From NCBI GenBank assembly GCA_037074705.1, contig CM073594.1:65282509-65346508 (forward strand): a stretch of 64,000 nt of DNA, written 5' to 3'. Under the pieces are notes generated by a model. The model did no database searches, had not been told where the DNA came from, and was given only the letters and a program-made list of their open reading frames with translations. The stretch's first letter is position 1. Every line of letters starts with the position of its first letter. This DNA comes from Zhengitettix transpicula. Taxonomy: Eukaryota; Arthropoda; Insecta; Orthoptera; Tetrigidae. Made by a program: the position numbers and the translations under genes. This document shows, one piece after another, positions 11,630 to 23,355 of the stretch.

Positions 11630-12321
11630 CCCACCTGAAGATTACCATTCCTTGCCTCAGAAATAATATTTTTGTAAAATAATAAAAAAAAGGGAACTAT
11701 CTAAGTTTTGTATCATTAAAGTCGACTTCCTACTACTGTCACGAATGTTTGTACTGCGACATTTTTTATTCACATTGCTCTGAAGCCTGGATCAATATCT
11801 AAGGTCGAGTTGTATCACAGGTGCACGACTTCCTGAGGTCGTTAAGACCACTCAGTCCAGGGTGGCGGGGGTTCCTTCGTGCTCGCAGGGTGAGTTGCTT
11901 TCCAATCCCTGCTTGTAATTGAGACACCGCCCACCCCCCCACCCCCATCCCCGTGGCCAGGTACGCTCACCTCTAATGAGAATATTTCATGTCGCCCCCG
12001 GTTGAAATATGGACGACGCCGAGTCGACGGAGCCAATTCGATATTAGCACGCGCCGCGGGAAATTGGCTAACTGCTGGTACGCACGTAAAAGGCGGATGA
12101 TAATTTCAGTCGTCGAAATACAGCACGGTCACTTCTACGGGGAAGAACACAAACACATATCACGTTTATATCGTCGCTAGATGATTACCTGGAATACGTA
12201 CGGGGATGAAAACACTGTGCATGGTTTAGATTCTGCCACAAAAAATTACCTACGGTGACAGGTCTGGCTCTGGATCTATTATTTTCTTAACTAATTGTTC
12301 CGGTTTTCTTTTATTAAAATA
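11630..12321. other. Unassigned GC-richer DNA
   Basis: Bases 11850-12180 are GC-richer, with a C-rich run and a CpG-containing stretch around 11990-12140. No frame looks coding and no repeat is recognised. It could be a non-coding regulatory element, but composition is the only hint. Confidence 0.3.
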
Positions 12322-13255
12322 CTAACTGGGTGCCCGGGGTTTCCCGGGTTGTCATACATCTATAACCCCCGATTATGCTCTAATCTCAGTTGCTTTTCCG
12401 TTATTTTTATGTAACGCCCCTCCACCACCACCCCTAAGAGTGCTCCCCTCCTATGCCAAAAGGGGTTGAAATTGTACACAGAAAACCTGTACAGAAATTT
12501 TATGGATCTCATTGTTACAAAAAAACATTTAATCGACGCAACAATCGCCCGGTTACCATCTTTAAAAATGTCTACCCCCGCCCACCTAGTGCAGACACTA
12601 CCGCCAACGCCCAACCCCGCTCGTAGCCCATGTCTTCATAAGTAAACTCAGCGACATCCATAACCATTCTTTGAGTCGAATTGTGGTTGTTTTCGCGTTA
12701 TTTTCTTGTTACGTCCCTCAACCATCACCCCCTAAGCGTGCTCCTCTCCCATGACTAATGGGGTTGAAATTATACACAAACAACATTGGTAGAAATACTA
12801 TCAACGTTATTGAGTCCGATAAATATTTATGCCACGCAAAATTCGACCATTTAACCAGTTTCAAAATTTACACCCCATCCACCCCCGGTCATGGGATTTT
12901 AGTGACAAGTTAAATGTTGTAATTAAACTCAGCGACATCCAAAACCCATGATTTGATTCCAATCTTGATTGTATTCGTACCGTAGGGTGCTATTTTCTCA
13001 TACTGTAAGGGGTTGAAATTATACAGAGATAACAACGGTAGTTACGCTGTCAATCTATTTGACAACTTAAACTATTTATCCGACTTAAATAACGACCGTT
13101 TTAGCATGTTTTAATATTTCAACTTTCGCGCCTGGGGGTGGTAGACGTTTTGTTTTCTCGTACACGTGTACGAAATTTGCTCTACAGGTGTAATTTTGAA
13201 TGTAGAATATACATACAAAGAAACCAACATACATATGTATATTTTATTTCTTAGA
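12322..13255 (-). mobile_element. Non-autonomous Helitron, type 2
   Basis: Read on the minus strand it starts TCTAAGAAATAAAATATAC directly after an A (T at 13255) and ends with ACCCGGGAAACCCCGGGCAC then CCAGTTAG before a T. Helitrons insert between A and T, start with TC and end in CTRR preceded by a GC hairpin; here the end is a one-base variant of CTAG. The interior has about three related ~270-bp modules, each with a GGGGTTGAAATT-type box, CACCCCTAAG-type runs, a CAGCGACATCCATAA-type box and AAATATTTA. No Rep/helicase frame is present. The copy at 31596-32544 has the same two ends. Confidence 0.75.
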
Positions 13256-14699
13256 TAATTCTGCCACTTCTTGCGTCCATATTTAAATTGGTTCATAAAT
13301 CGACAACTCTTGACTAAATTATTGATTTTAAGATTTATAGGGCGGTATATGGTAATATTGCGTTTACTATTATATTATTATTATTAATCTTTCAATCTTC
13401 GAGAATTTAACCAGGATGATCAGTAGGCAAGATTTGGTCATTGAACATGTCGACAATTCTTAACCTGTTTCAGGTTACAGTGCTAGCCTATTATAAACCC
13501 AGTTTTAACCGGCTTGATGGAGGCGCTCCGGTCAAGAGAGTGAATCTGAATCTTTTGATTGGTTCCCTACTCCACGTGCAGGTGGCTAGTCTCTAGGGAG
13601 CGATCTAAAAGGAAGTCTTGTTTCAGTCTCCTGGTTGCCGTGGACTTCCCACTGTTCAATATTTCCATTATATTAAACTTCTTTCTCGCGTTCTACTTTG
13701 TTCAAGTCTCTGTACGGTGGAACCTACAACGTTATCAACTTTACTATTTGCTACACTAGAAGTCTGACGCTGAAGAGGAGACGGCGTTGAGTTTTTCTCT
13801 GACCTACTACAACTCAGTATGATCCTTTCCGTACTCCAGGCCAAAAACCTACAAAGTTGTTAACACCCACCGTATTTTGTCTGCAAGTTTCCCCCAGGTA
13901 CGTTATCTTGAATTTAAGAATGGTAAATATATTGAACAAGATATAAACCTTTATAACATGTACAATAATGAAATATAGCTATGAAAACATAGAAGATAAG
14001 CCAATAAATTTAATCAACATTAAAAACTTTGATTTTAAATAAAAACCAAGTAAAATAAAATGGCCATGGAAGTAAATGAAGAAATACTATAATTTATTCT
14101 TACATGTATTATTAAGCGTAAAAATAACTAAAGAGCAGAAATAGAATGTTTACAGAGCTCATGTATCTACAAAATTTAACTTTACATTACAATTCTAAAC
14201 AAAACTTTCAGTTTTGGTTTTTTGTTGAACTGGTTACGATGGGCGACATATAGAGGTTCGTATAGAGACCGAGTGATAGTCAGGAATTGTGAGACTAATT
14301 AAGGAGTTCAATTAAAAAGTGTACAATTCAAGCCACTTCCGTCTTTGAGTTTTCATCGAAGTACTTGTGGTTTATCTTTATTAAATGGTGGATAATAATT
14401 TAAGATATCCTTCAAAATTCATCGAAAAGGAAAAATTCCTCATCTATATACCAACAAAAAAACTTTGTAAACCGTCATAGCAAAGCACGACTTATTTAAG
14501 TGTTTCTTTTTTAATTTTTCCATGATAAAAAGGTCGTTTTAATATTATTAATAAAAAAGTTTGGACATGTGTAAAACGAAATGGGACACGTAGAGTGTAC
14601 ATTAAAATATTTTTTCAGGTTTCAATGAAAATATATAAAGTCGGGAAACTGTTTAAGAAATATCTGTGCTCGTTATCTTTGCAATCAAAGATTAGTAAT
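13256..14699. other. AT-rich non-coding DNA
   Basis: Nothing recognised apart from a short ATT repeat (about 13371-13388). The frame at 13559-13759 (+) has no motif and no context. Confidence 0.5.
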
Positions 14700-14851
14700 G
14701 TGCAGGTCGTATCATCCGTGGCTGGAACATCGTTGTTTCGAGACGAAACGCCATTCGCGTGAATGTCTCGCAGTTGGGGAGATCGCTCCGCAATATACTT
14801 GCGTCTTTATCTGAGCCCAGCCTCAGAGTTCGGTGTGCGGTTTATTTAACC
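14700..14851 (+). other. CpG-rich segment ending at a splice-donor-like site
   Basis: Roughly 150 bp with many CpG dinucleotides, ending in AACC then GTAAGTAGTAAG (GT at 14852). The donor matches the intron side of the consensus, but the exon side does not. It lies at the head of a repeat shared with 19.0-20.3 kb. Possible non-coding first exon; weak evidence. Confidence 0.2.
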
Positions 14852-14869
14852 GTAAGTAGTAAGTGCATT

Positions 14870-15440
14870 ATTAAAGCACTTATTCATAACTGTAATATGT
14901 GTGGTTTCGTTTATTAACGTGTCTGCAGTGCGGTAGCTCTAAAATGCTGTGAATAATTTGTGTGTGTGTGTGTGTGTGTGTGGGTCTCTTTCCAGATATT
15001 TTTCAATATTCTGCTAGTGAGTTTAATGCATACGTATACATTTAAGACGAGAAATGAGCAGTTGCTCTGTGTCAGTTTTTACAATGATATATTAGAAAAA
15101 ATACACAAGCACTCAAACTAACTTGCCTTCCATTGCCGTCACTATAATTACACAACATTTCAATTTCTCAATTTTTGACAACTGCAAACGTTTATTAAAT
15201 TTGAACAATAATACTTAAAATTATTATATTTTTTCTTGACCGCTGTAGCTTTTTTTTAAAAAATATCTAGCTAACATGATTACAATATTGGTCATATCTA
15301 TGACGGCTTTTTTTTACCTAACATACCAAATACATAATAATTAATTGGAACAGACAGGTTCTTAGTAATTTCACACAACAATACACTACCTTCTCCTAAA
15401 CTATTAAATTTTAGTTACTTATTTATGTCAATATAATATA
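14870..15440 (+). repeat. Dispersed repeat Rep-C, copy 1
   Basis: Shares CTCTAAAATGCTGTG followed by a TG-rich tract, then TACACAAGCACTCAAA and TTAAAATTATT-TATTTTTT with the segment at 19015-20255. Identity is low but the order is kept. Contains a (GT)n microsatellite at 14959-14982. No coding content. Confidence 0.5.
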
Positions 15441-15460
15441 TACATATATATATATATATA

Positions 15461-16403
15461 CCACTATGATCAAAAAGTAAGGTGATATTGTCATTTAAAC
15501 CTCCCGAGGTATCAGTAAGGCAGGAAATTGTTTTTCCTAGGTTGGTAGGACTGTCTATAATATTTGCCAAGCGTCTGTTTGTTAAAAGGTTTAATTATCT
15601 CCTAGCCACACGTGTTTTTGTAAACAACCAAAAGTGAATTTTACGATTTTTGCAATGGGTGATTTTGTTGAGCAAAAACTTGCATCAAATTTTGTTTGCG
15701 GTACGAGTATTCTTATGCGGACACGTTGAAAATGTCGAGGAAGGCCTTTGGTGATCAAACTATAGCACACAAAACGTTTATAAGTGGTACAACGAGTTAA
15801 AAGAGGGCCGAGAACGCGTTGAAGACGAACCGCGCTCTGGACGACCATCAACGACTACCGACGACGGCCACATCCAAAAAATCAATCGTCCATGGACAAT
15901 TAGAGATCTCGCTGATAGTGTTGGAATATCATTTGACTCAGCCCCAAACCATTTTGAAGAATGTTTTGTGTCTCAAACGCGTCAAGTCTCGATCGGTGCC
16001 AAAATCGCTCAATTTTTTGGAAAAAAAAGCGTCGCGTTGATGTGTGTGAAACTTTACTGTCTGACTATCAGGACCACTTGAAATGCATCATTACTGGAGA
16101 CGAGACTTGGATTTACGCATACGACCCTGAAACCGTGCGACTTCTGGCTATTCAGCAAACTCAAATGGCCAATGCGGGGACGCCTTTTTGACACGATTCA
16201 GGAGATAAAAACCGAATCTAAGAAGGTCTTGAAGGCTATACCGGAAAAAGACTATTCCGACTGTTTCGAGGACTGGAAAAAGCATTGTAAAAAGTGCGTT
16301 TTATCGGACGGGGATTACGTTGAAGGGGATGAAATTGATTTGAAGAATAAATAAAGAATTTATATTTTATAAATAAACTCATCTTACTTTTTGTTCACAG
16401 TGG
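15461..16403 (+). mobile_element. mariner element, internally deleted copy
   Basis: The left inverted repeat CCACTATGATCAAAAAGTAA starts at 15461. The right end, CTTACTTTTTGTTCACAGTGG, finishes at 16403. TA flanks both ends (15459-15460, 16404-16405), the target duplication of Tc1/mariner elements. At 943 bp it is about 350 bp shorter than the copy at 34625, and the missing part is internal to the transposase gene. The inverted repeats are well preserved, so it could still be moved by a transposase made elsewhere. Confidence 0.95.
15655..16354 (+). pseudogene. mariner transposase, frameshifted and internally deleted
   Basis: The reading starts at MGDFVEQ (ATG 15655) and ends at a TAA at 16352. 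Readable pieces include VKSRSVPKSLNFLEKK, CETLLSDYQDHLKC and IITGDETWIYAYDPET, with the first catalytic Asp in GDETW. At about 16133 the sequence jumps from YDPET to the Cys-Asp-Phe-Trp region, removing roughly 345 bp including the HHDNAP motif with the second Asp. The third Asp codon survives out of frame. The deletion joins at a shared CC: GAAACC on the left and CTCCGTGCGAC on the right, judged from the copies at 34.6 and 42.9 kb. Other single-base shifts lie in the N-terminal third. It cannot make active enzyme. Confidence 0.9.
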
Positions 16404-16405
16404 TA

Positions 16406-16802
16406 TTTATATTTTAATATACAATAATAATAAAAAATTGAATGAATTGATAGGCCACACGTTAAGGCGTCATTTATGTAATAACAAAATAAAATACAAT
16501 TGAAATGATTTTGCTTCACTTTGAGGTCGCCATTTATGTAATACTCAATAATAATTAACTAAAATTGAAATGAAATTAATATGATGAAAAACTAACATGA
16601 ATAAAATATTTATTACAACTGACCCAACACTTAATTTACGATCTTTACAAAAATTTATTATAAATAACTGAAATTATCTCCTTATCTCAAGGTCTTTACT
16701 GAGCCTTTTAAATAAAGAACATTTATTCTCCTTTAAAACAATTATTTTACAATTTTCTTTTGACAAATATTTTAATAAAAGTCGAAATGAAATCGAAATC
16801 TG
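16406..16802. other. AT-rich DNA with small direct repeat
   Basis: AATGA-TTG...GGCC/GGTCGCCATTTATGTAATA occurs twice (about 16440-16495 and 16500-16545), a short diverged tandem repeat. Nothing else is recognised. Confidence 0.4.
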
Positions 16803-17136
16803 ATGGAATAGTCGGCCAGATGCCTCCTAAATTGGTCTAGGCACGGCGAGTGGATAGCTGCGACCCCACAGCTAACCCCTCTCCCACCATCGGAAGGGCG
16901 TGGGACAAGTACACCATGCCCGACCTACCTGATGCAGGTTTTTATAGGGTTTTCCCTGCATTACTTTTAGACGAATGCCGGGTAGGATCCTTAAATTATA
17001 GCCCGGGGGCCCTAGTAACCCTTGGGTACCTTCCTACACTTTACCGCATCCCCCCTTTCAAATCCCTTCCTATGCTCTTAAAGGGGAGTTGCCCAACGTG
17101 GGTTACCCTCATGTAGCCTGTTGCCCTAAAAAAAAC
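16803..17136 (+). mobile_element. Ret-A copy, 5'-truncated
   Basis: Joins the family in its middle, at TGGAATAGTCGGCCAG, and continues to the usual end CTCATGTAGCCTGTTGCCC followed by A8. The abrupt 5' loss with an intact A-rich 3' end is the usual product of incomplete reverse transcription. I could not find a clear target duplication. Confidence 0.75.
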
Positions 17137-19014
17137 TTTCACCTGTAAAAATATTACGAACAGGCCATGTTATACTGAATTTACACTTTTCTTTGACTCT
17201 CCGGACAATTTGAAGCAATACTCAGAGACCCTTTCTGAGTGACTATCTCGATTAATTCCGTCCCGTTCGTTTAGCTTACAAACACTTTCTGTCGATTTAC
17301 TGCTGCCTGCTTCTACTTTACTTATTAATGTTTTACTTCCTCTCAACTATTACTAATACAGCTAATTTCTCTCGCCTCTGATTGCAGACTGCTAAACTTT
17401 AATTTCTTCCGTACTCAGCAATGTCTCGTGGCTGACTGCTCACTCCATCAACTTATGCGCGCCAAGTCCAAACAATACCTTGCCTGTTCAGTATTCTCGT
17501 CCATTATTGTATCTATGTGTGTTTGCTGGTAACTATTCAGTTCAATAGTTTATAATTATTAACTCTTAATTGCCGTTTAATTATTACAATATATATATAT
17601 ATATATATATTGTAATGACATAAATTAAATAAAATTGTCAAGGTCTTAAAGCGTCTTGGAAAATAGGAAATCTGAGGGTTACAGCGATTCGGGTGTGAAA
17701 ATTTTTGAAGGTGACTTTCACAAATCTGTTTGGAAGACTAGGGTAGTAAAAAAGTAGCTGCTAACCACCTTTGGAAAGCGGACGTAAAGTAGTATTTGTT
17801 TCTTAAAAATGTTATTTTGATCATTCTGATTGTTTCGTTCTTTTTCTACTTTTGAACTTTAACCTGATGAGGTCGCAAAATATGCTTGAAACTTTATACT
17901 TTACATTAATAGATTATTTTTTATGACACATAATTTGCTTTTGTTTATATAATTACTAATGAAAAATCATTAATTAAACAGGCCATTATTTGTTTTTAAT
18001 ATAATGAAATTGTTAGCGGTTCGAATGCGTAAAGGGTTTTTCCTTTGTTCGAGAATGGAGACCGCGCGCGGAGAAAACTCAGTATGCTCTTGGAGAACGC
18101 CAGTCTGCTGCGAGAAACGGAACAGTAAAAGTCTGATGATATAAAGGCTGGATTCGGAGACTGAAAGGTGAAGGAGTAAAAAATCTGCGTACGAGAGATG
18201 AAACAGTTAAAAGTCGACGGGGAGGTATAATACAGTTCAGTTCACCTAGAGCAACAAACAGTAAAGCTTGCAGATATAAAGTACGATAGGCGAGATCCTG
18301 TATTTCTACATGAAATACAAGCAAGCATTTTTACGGAGAGATTTACACAATAATTTTCACACGGTGAAGCAAATGGTTGCTTCACGCTGATTGAACAATT
18401 ATCGCACAGGGGAGACCGGAATCCACTAGCAGACCAAAGGGGGCGGCTCATCCGAGGTTCCAGATAGCAGAGGACGAGTATTTTAATCGTGTGCGTTAAA
18501 ATTTTCAATGAAGTGTAGTGTCTGTGTAAAAATGGATTTTTACTGTGGTAATTTTCAAAATACAAGAGAGAGATCTGGTACCAGACAGACATTCCGTTAG
18601 TAACAAAACTTTGATGCAAATTTTTAAACTGTAATTAAAAAGGCATAGTCAGTTTTCGTTCAGTTTTAGTTTTGTTCAGCTTTTTTGTGACTTATTTTCA
18701 TATTGTTTTAGGTTAACTTTTTATATTTTGAATTGTTAATTGTCAGTTTTAACGTTGATTTTGTTCTAATTATCAAACCCAGTAGTGACCCTGAGATAAG
18801 AGATTCGACGAATTTGATTGTAATGATATAAGAACTGAATGTTTAAAAATGCCACGAATAAATTAATGAAAATTTAAAGTATGTTTTTTAAGATGTATGA
18901 AATTCGGCATAAAAAATAGGTCTTGTACATTGTAAATTTATCAACAATAATAAATTTCTTTTAAAGCTTAGTAAATGTTGTTAATTATTCATATAATTTT
19001 ATCAATCTTTTTGA
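17137..19014. other. Unassigned DNA with hairpins
   Basis: Contains a palindromic AT microsatellite with ATTACAAT/ATTGTAAT ends (17581-17617). CTGATGAG at 17873 and TTGAAAC ending at 17892 form a hammerhead-like pair of boxes. A perfect 9-bp hairpin, GTGAAGCAA-ATGG-TTGCTTCAC, lies at 18364-18385. The minus-strand frame at 18242-18619 has no recognisable motif, and I do not call it. Confidence 0.4.
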
Positions 19015-19019
19015 TCATC

Positions 19020-19070
<51 letters not shown>

Positions 19071-20255
19071 TAACATTCTAAATCTTCTGATATCAATATT
19101 AATAGTAATATTTTGGCTATCGAGAGTAAACGAAGTCTCCATTGTGGTACCTCTAAAATGCTGTGTACAATGTGTGTGGGCCGGTTTTCCAGAAGCGTTG
19201 GACTAGTGAATGGTCTCTTCGTCCCTCGTCGACGTCGGCGTCACACGTGGCCCAGCAGACGCCGCGACGCATGCGCGTGGAGACGAGGCCGCCGACGACG
19301 CTGACGGACGCTGGGCGTCGTAGTGCACGGGAGTCGGCGAGTGCGCGAGTCTCGGTTGGAGGAACATTGTGCGAGCGAGTGACTGAAATCCAAAAGGAGG
19401 GGAGGCGATGGTGGACAAGGAAGGCTGCTAGATCCATCCTCGGTTGCTGCGAAAAGAAACACCACCACCACCACCATGAGGTAAGCGTGAAAAAGAAAAC
19501 TGTGCTGTAGGATCCGTAGGTGGCGCTGTGTTCCGTCGCGGTCCTCGTCATGAGGGGTGAGTTCGCATCCATTAGCAGATACCCTGAGGAATTACTCCCA
19601 CCCCCCAGGCCACAAGTGCTCATGTTTAGTCTAAACGGAACGTACCTGTTGCGAAATAATTATCGAAGTTTATTTGGAATTGGAAATTTGTATATTGAGC
19701 ACGTGCATCCACAACGCAGGCGTTACGTCTCTCATTGTAAATTTTTTACTAGTGCTTTAAAGTTTGCTGTGCGGGAAGAGAGTAATTTCCATTTAATTTA
19801 CTTGTCTAATCGTTTGGATTTTTTCAAATTGTACGAAACAATCTCTCTTTCAGGTACATAGCAAAGCAAATATTTAATTCCTATTATATATAAATGTTTA
19901 TTTTCGTGACATTACTTATAAATACTTGCACGTACCATTCAACAATATTTGTTTCAACAATGATAAGTTTACACAAGCACTCAAAATAATTTGCCTTATC
20001 ACCACTATATTATGTACAAAGACAAATACAGACGTTTCTTAGTTATGAACTATATTACTTAGTGGATCTTAAAATTATTTTATTTTTTTTAATTCACCAC
20101 TGTATCGTTTTAATATATAGCTGACATTATGACTACAAACTCAGCTACATCTATGGGAACTTTCCTATCTGACAGATATTAAATATAAGTGCTTAATTAG
20201 TAATTTAAGGCAATTTATTATCGGCTCACAAACGATTAAAATTTTCTCTACCTTT
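19015..20255 (+). repeat. Rep-C copy 2, containing AT/GT microsatellite and the CpG-rich segment
   Basis: Begins with (AT)n (about 19023-19052) then (GT)n to 19070. The shared CTCTAAAATGCTGTG and TTTTCCAGA follow. After the inserted or retained CpG-rich segment (19190-19860), the similarity to copy 1 resumes with TACACAAGCACTCAAA (about 19972). A short third piece with the same start (ATATATA-GTGTGTG, GATATCAAT, AATATTTTG, GTAAACGA) lies at 20265-20420. Confidence 0.45.
19190..19480 (+). promoter_or_regulatory. CpG-rich segment: candidate promoter and first exon
   Basis: Bases 19190-19420 hold a CpG density seen nowhere else in the window. They run into CACCACCACCACCACCATGAG followed at 19481 by GTAAGCGTG, a good 5' splice site. 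Two readings are possible. In one, 19190-19475 is 5' UTR and translation starts at the ATG at 19476-19478, two bases before the donor, in a good Kozak context (CCACCATGA). In the other, an open frame from the ATG at 19163 runs through, encoding an Arg-rich stretch and six His just before the donor. A second donor-like GTGAGT lies at 19556. No downstream exon is recognisable, so the gene is unidentified. Confidence 0.4.
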
Positions 20256-20419
20256 TTACGTTAACTACAATATATATAATTGTGTGTGTGAATTTCTGTG
20301 AACGATAACATTGCAATTCGTCCGATATCAATTTAAATTGAAATATTTTGCCAGGAACAAAATTAATCGAGCGTAAACGAGTTAGTATTTTGTTGTGTTA
20401 CAAAAAGTGATTGACTTTA

Positions 20420-21854
20420 TTACTGCCATCAACAATACACTTGCTTGTAACTGAAAATATAACAGAAAGTTAAAGTAAATGTGAATTAAAAATATAGAAA
20501 AAAATTAATACTGGAAAAAAAATGTCCACTGTATTGTCTAGACACGCCGTTTTTTTATTTACTTCATTTTGGGTGTTACTTTCTCGTAAGGTTTCGTCTC
20601 TTTGCTTAAAACCGGTATTTTTTTGTTGGAATGTTATAATTTCATTAAGCGTTTATTTCTCAAGTATTAAGTTTAATTTTTAATCTCTGAATCTCTTTTT
20701 TAACGTTGATTTTTTTAAGCTTTTCTGAAAGCTGTCTTTGTTTTTCCTGTTTCTTTCTAATTTGCCCGACATTGATTTTTTCTTGGATGCGAATCTCCAC
20801 AAACACTTCTTTAGGTTGCAGGTTACAGCGTTCTTTTCCAGAAACTAATATTTTCAAATATGTTTGATTTACATTTTATTTTGTGATAGAATTTTTAAGT
20901 TTTGAATTACTTTTTACAAACACACTCACTTTCATTTTATTTCTCACCGTATTTGCTGCAATTCTTTTTGTTTGCGTGACCAGGACCTGCGCGTACACAG
21001 GATTCTGCCAATTTCTTTTGTGTTTCAAACACTCATTAGGCTCTTTGTCCAATCTAATCAATTATTCAATTACACCCCATTTCTACCTAGTCGGGAAACA
21101 CAATGTCGAGAGAGTTTTGTTCTCCCTCGATTGTTAGCGCGTCTGAAAATAAAATTAAATGTTTTTTTTTTAAAAAAAAAATTAACACGTGAAATTAATA
21201 GAAATCCCAACACTTTTAATGTTTGAATGCTGCAAGGTTTAACAAACATAATTTAAACATTTAAAAGACAAAAGATGAATTAAAAATGTGGAACTTTATG
21301 GTCTGGTTAAACTTTTATAATTCAGTTTTTTTCAGAGGAGCAATAGAGAATTAATTCCAATTTTTATGTAATAAAAGATATTTAGTCTAAAGTTATAATT
21401 TTTTTTTCAATTAATCGGAACTATTTGACTGATATGTGAGGAATAGAAGTAATATTGAGATGTCAAAAAATATATTCGGAGTAGCTGTTTATTTAATTAG
21501 GAAAGAGGATCGAAGAAAGACAATTCAAAGATCAGCAGACAATAAAAAAAATTATCGGTTGAGAAAAATAAAAAACAATTGTTAAAATATTAAAGAAGTT
21601 ATGTTATTCACTGTATCAATATATTTTTCAGTGAAGGTTTAAGGAAATAGACAAAATTGATTTTATATGTATTTGTAAGTTAACGCTAAACATTCATACA
21701 ATGAACGTTTCTGAATAATAACTTAATTCTGTATATCATCAGATATTTTATAATATATTATATTATATTGTATTTAAAGAAAAATTTACGTTTGATAAAA
21801 TGCGATTATTATCTCCGTAATTTTTGTACCATAATTTTTAATGTATATTTTTTT
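20420..21854. other. AT-rich non-coding DNA
   Basis: Nothing recognised. Frames at 20660-20857 (-) and 20876-21137 (both strands) overlap each other, are Lys- or Phe/Leu-rich and look like AT-rich background. Confidence 0.5.
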
Positions 21855-22118
21855 TTGGGTAACAGGCTACATGAGGGTAATCCAAATGGTGGAAACTCCC
21901 CTTTTATAGCATAGGAAGGGATCTGAAACGGGGGGATGCTATCGGGTAGTGAAAGGTAACGAAGGGTTAACTAGGACCCCCGGGCTATAGTTTAAGGATC
22001 CTATCCGGCATTCGCCTAAAAGTAATGCAGGGAAAACCCTAGAAAAACCTGGTAGGTCGGGCATTGGGTACTTGTCCCACGCCCTTCCAATAGCGGGAGA
22101 GGAGTTTTTCGCTGGGGG
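21855..22118 (-). mobile_element. Ret-A copy, 5'-truncated
   Basis: The minus-strand element ends at 21855 with GCCTGTTACCC and a run of A (T on the plus strand, 21849-21856). Its match stops at about 22118, so about half of the family length is missing from the 5' side. It keeps the GGATCCTTAAAC and GACCTACC landmarks. Confidence 0.75.
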
Positions 22119-22847
22119 CTTGAAATGAATAAGAATAATCCTAAACGAATTGTAACTTTAAGAAAATTTATTAAATTTGATTCGTCTTATTTATCACATA
22201 TACATTAAAGTGAAGTAAACTGTTGCGTCAGCTAAGAATCTGTTCTAGTTTGTTTCTGCTAGTTTCGTGCAGTTCTTCGAATTTATTATCGTAATATTTT
22301 TAAACATCTGTTTGAAATTTTGCAGTTGCGAAGTATTTTTCAACTGTTATGAATACATATTTTAGTCATATTAGTTAATTGTGTAAGATATTGTTTTTGT
22401 GCCTTTCTATTCCGCCAGTAATAATATGACAGGAAAATTTATGTTTCGTAATGAACAATAATAAACTAGGTTTTTTTCATATAAATTTGCTTTATGGCTT
22501 GATATCGTACTACATAAAATTTATAACCAATTAAAGCACAGCGCTGAAAGTTCTGACAAAGTAACGAATAATCCATTTAAAATGACTGCCATATACAAGA
22601 ACATGTTGGCAGGAGAAGACAAGAGAGTTAAACTTGAGGAACTCACTGTGCATTGTGGAATCCGCATTCAGTCGTTCCCTTCTTTGAGTCGATGCAAATT
22701 TCGGTTTTATTGGTTTAAAGCTGCGACATTCCCCAGCACGGAGTTTAGTCGTTATTTTGCCTTTGCTTCTGCTCTACATGTTGTGATATTCGTTATTCCT
22801 CGCGGATACAAAGCAGAAACTTTGGAGTGAAAAATTACGACGACAAC
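22119..22847. other. AT-rich non-coding DNA
   Basis: Nothing recognised. The plus-strand frame at 22582-22830 has no motif and ends shortly before the neighbouring Ret-A insertion. Confidence 0.45.
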
Positions 22848-22859
22848 TTATTCTCATAC

Positions 22860-23355
22860 TCTAAAGATGGGGGGGTCTGCGAGGGATGTTCTCTCGCAGG
22901 CAGAACCTTGTAGGAGAGACACGAAGGAGCTACCTTTGGGGATGCCTTTTCCTCTCCGTTTTTGGCACCTCGGCCTGTTTTTAGTTCCGGGGTCACAGAT
23001 CTTGGGCATACGGTAAGAGTTTTTCTTTGTTCCCATTGGAACAGTCGGCCAGCTGCCTCTTAAAATGGGCAAGGCACGGAGAGGGGAAAGCTGCGACCCT
23101 ACAGCTAACCCCGCTATCGGAAGGGCGTGGGACGAGTACCCAATGCCCGATGCAGGTTTTTCTAGGGTTTTCCCTGCATTTCTTTAGGCGAATGCCGGGT
23201 AGGATCCTTAAACCATAGCCCGGGGGCCGTAGTTAACCCTTGGCTACCTTCCTATACCCTTCCGCACCCCCCATTTTAAATCCCTTCCTATGCTATTAAA
23301 GGGGAGTTGCCACCATGTGGATTACCCTCATGTAGCCTGTTATCTAAAACAAAAA
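22860..23355 (+). mobile_element. Ret-A copy with 12-bp target-site duplication
   Basis: Near full length. The 5' hairpin CTGCGAG (22877-22883) pairs with CTCGCAG (22893-22899). The body follows the family order, and the 3' end ATGTAGCCTGTTATCTAAAACAAAAA closes it. It is flanked by an exact direct repeat, TTATTCTCATAC, at 22848-22859 and 23356-23367. A short target duplication next to an A-rich tail is the signature of target-primed reverse transcription by a LINE-type machinery. No Pol III A/B boxes and no conserved coding frame are evident. Confidence 0.85.

Noticed and set aside
18242..18619. 125-codon minus-strand frame
   Set aside because: No recognisable domain, no splice or promoter context and atypical composition; long enough to occur by chance in 64 kb.
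19153..19623. 156-codon minus-strand frame over the CpG-rich segment
   Set aside because: GC-rich DNA is poor in stop codons. Several overlapping frames are open on both strands and the splice-donor evidence favours the plus strand.
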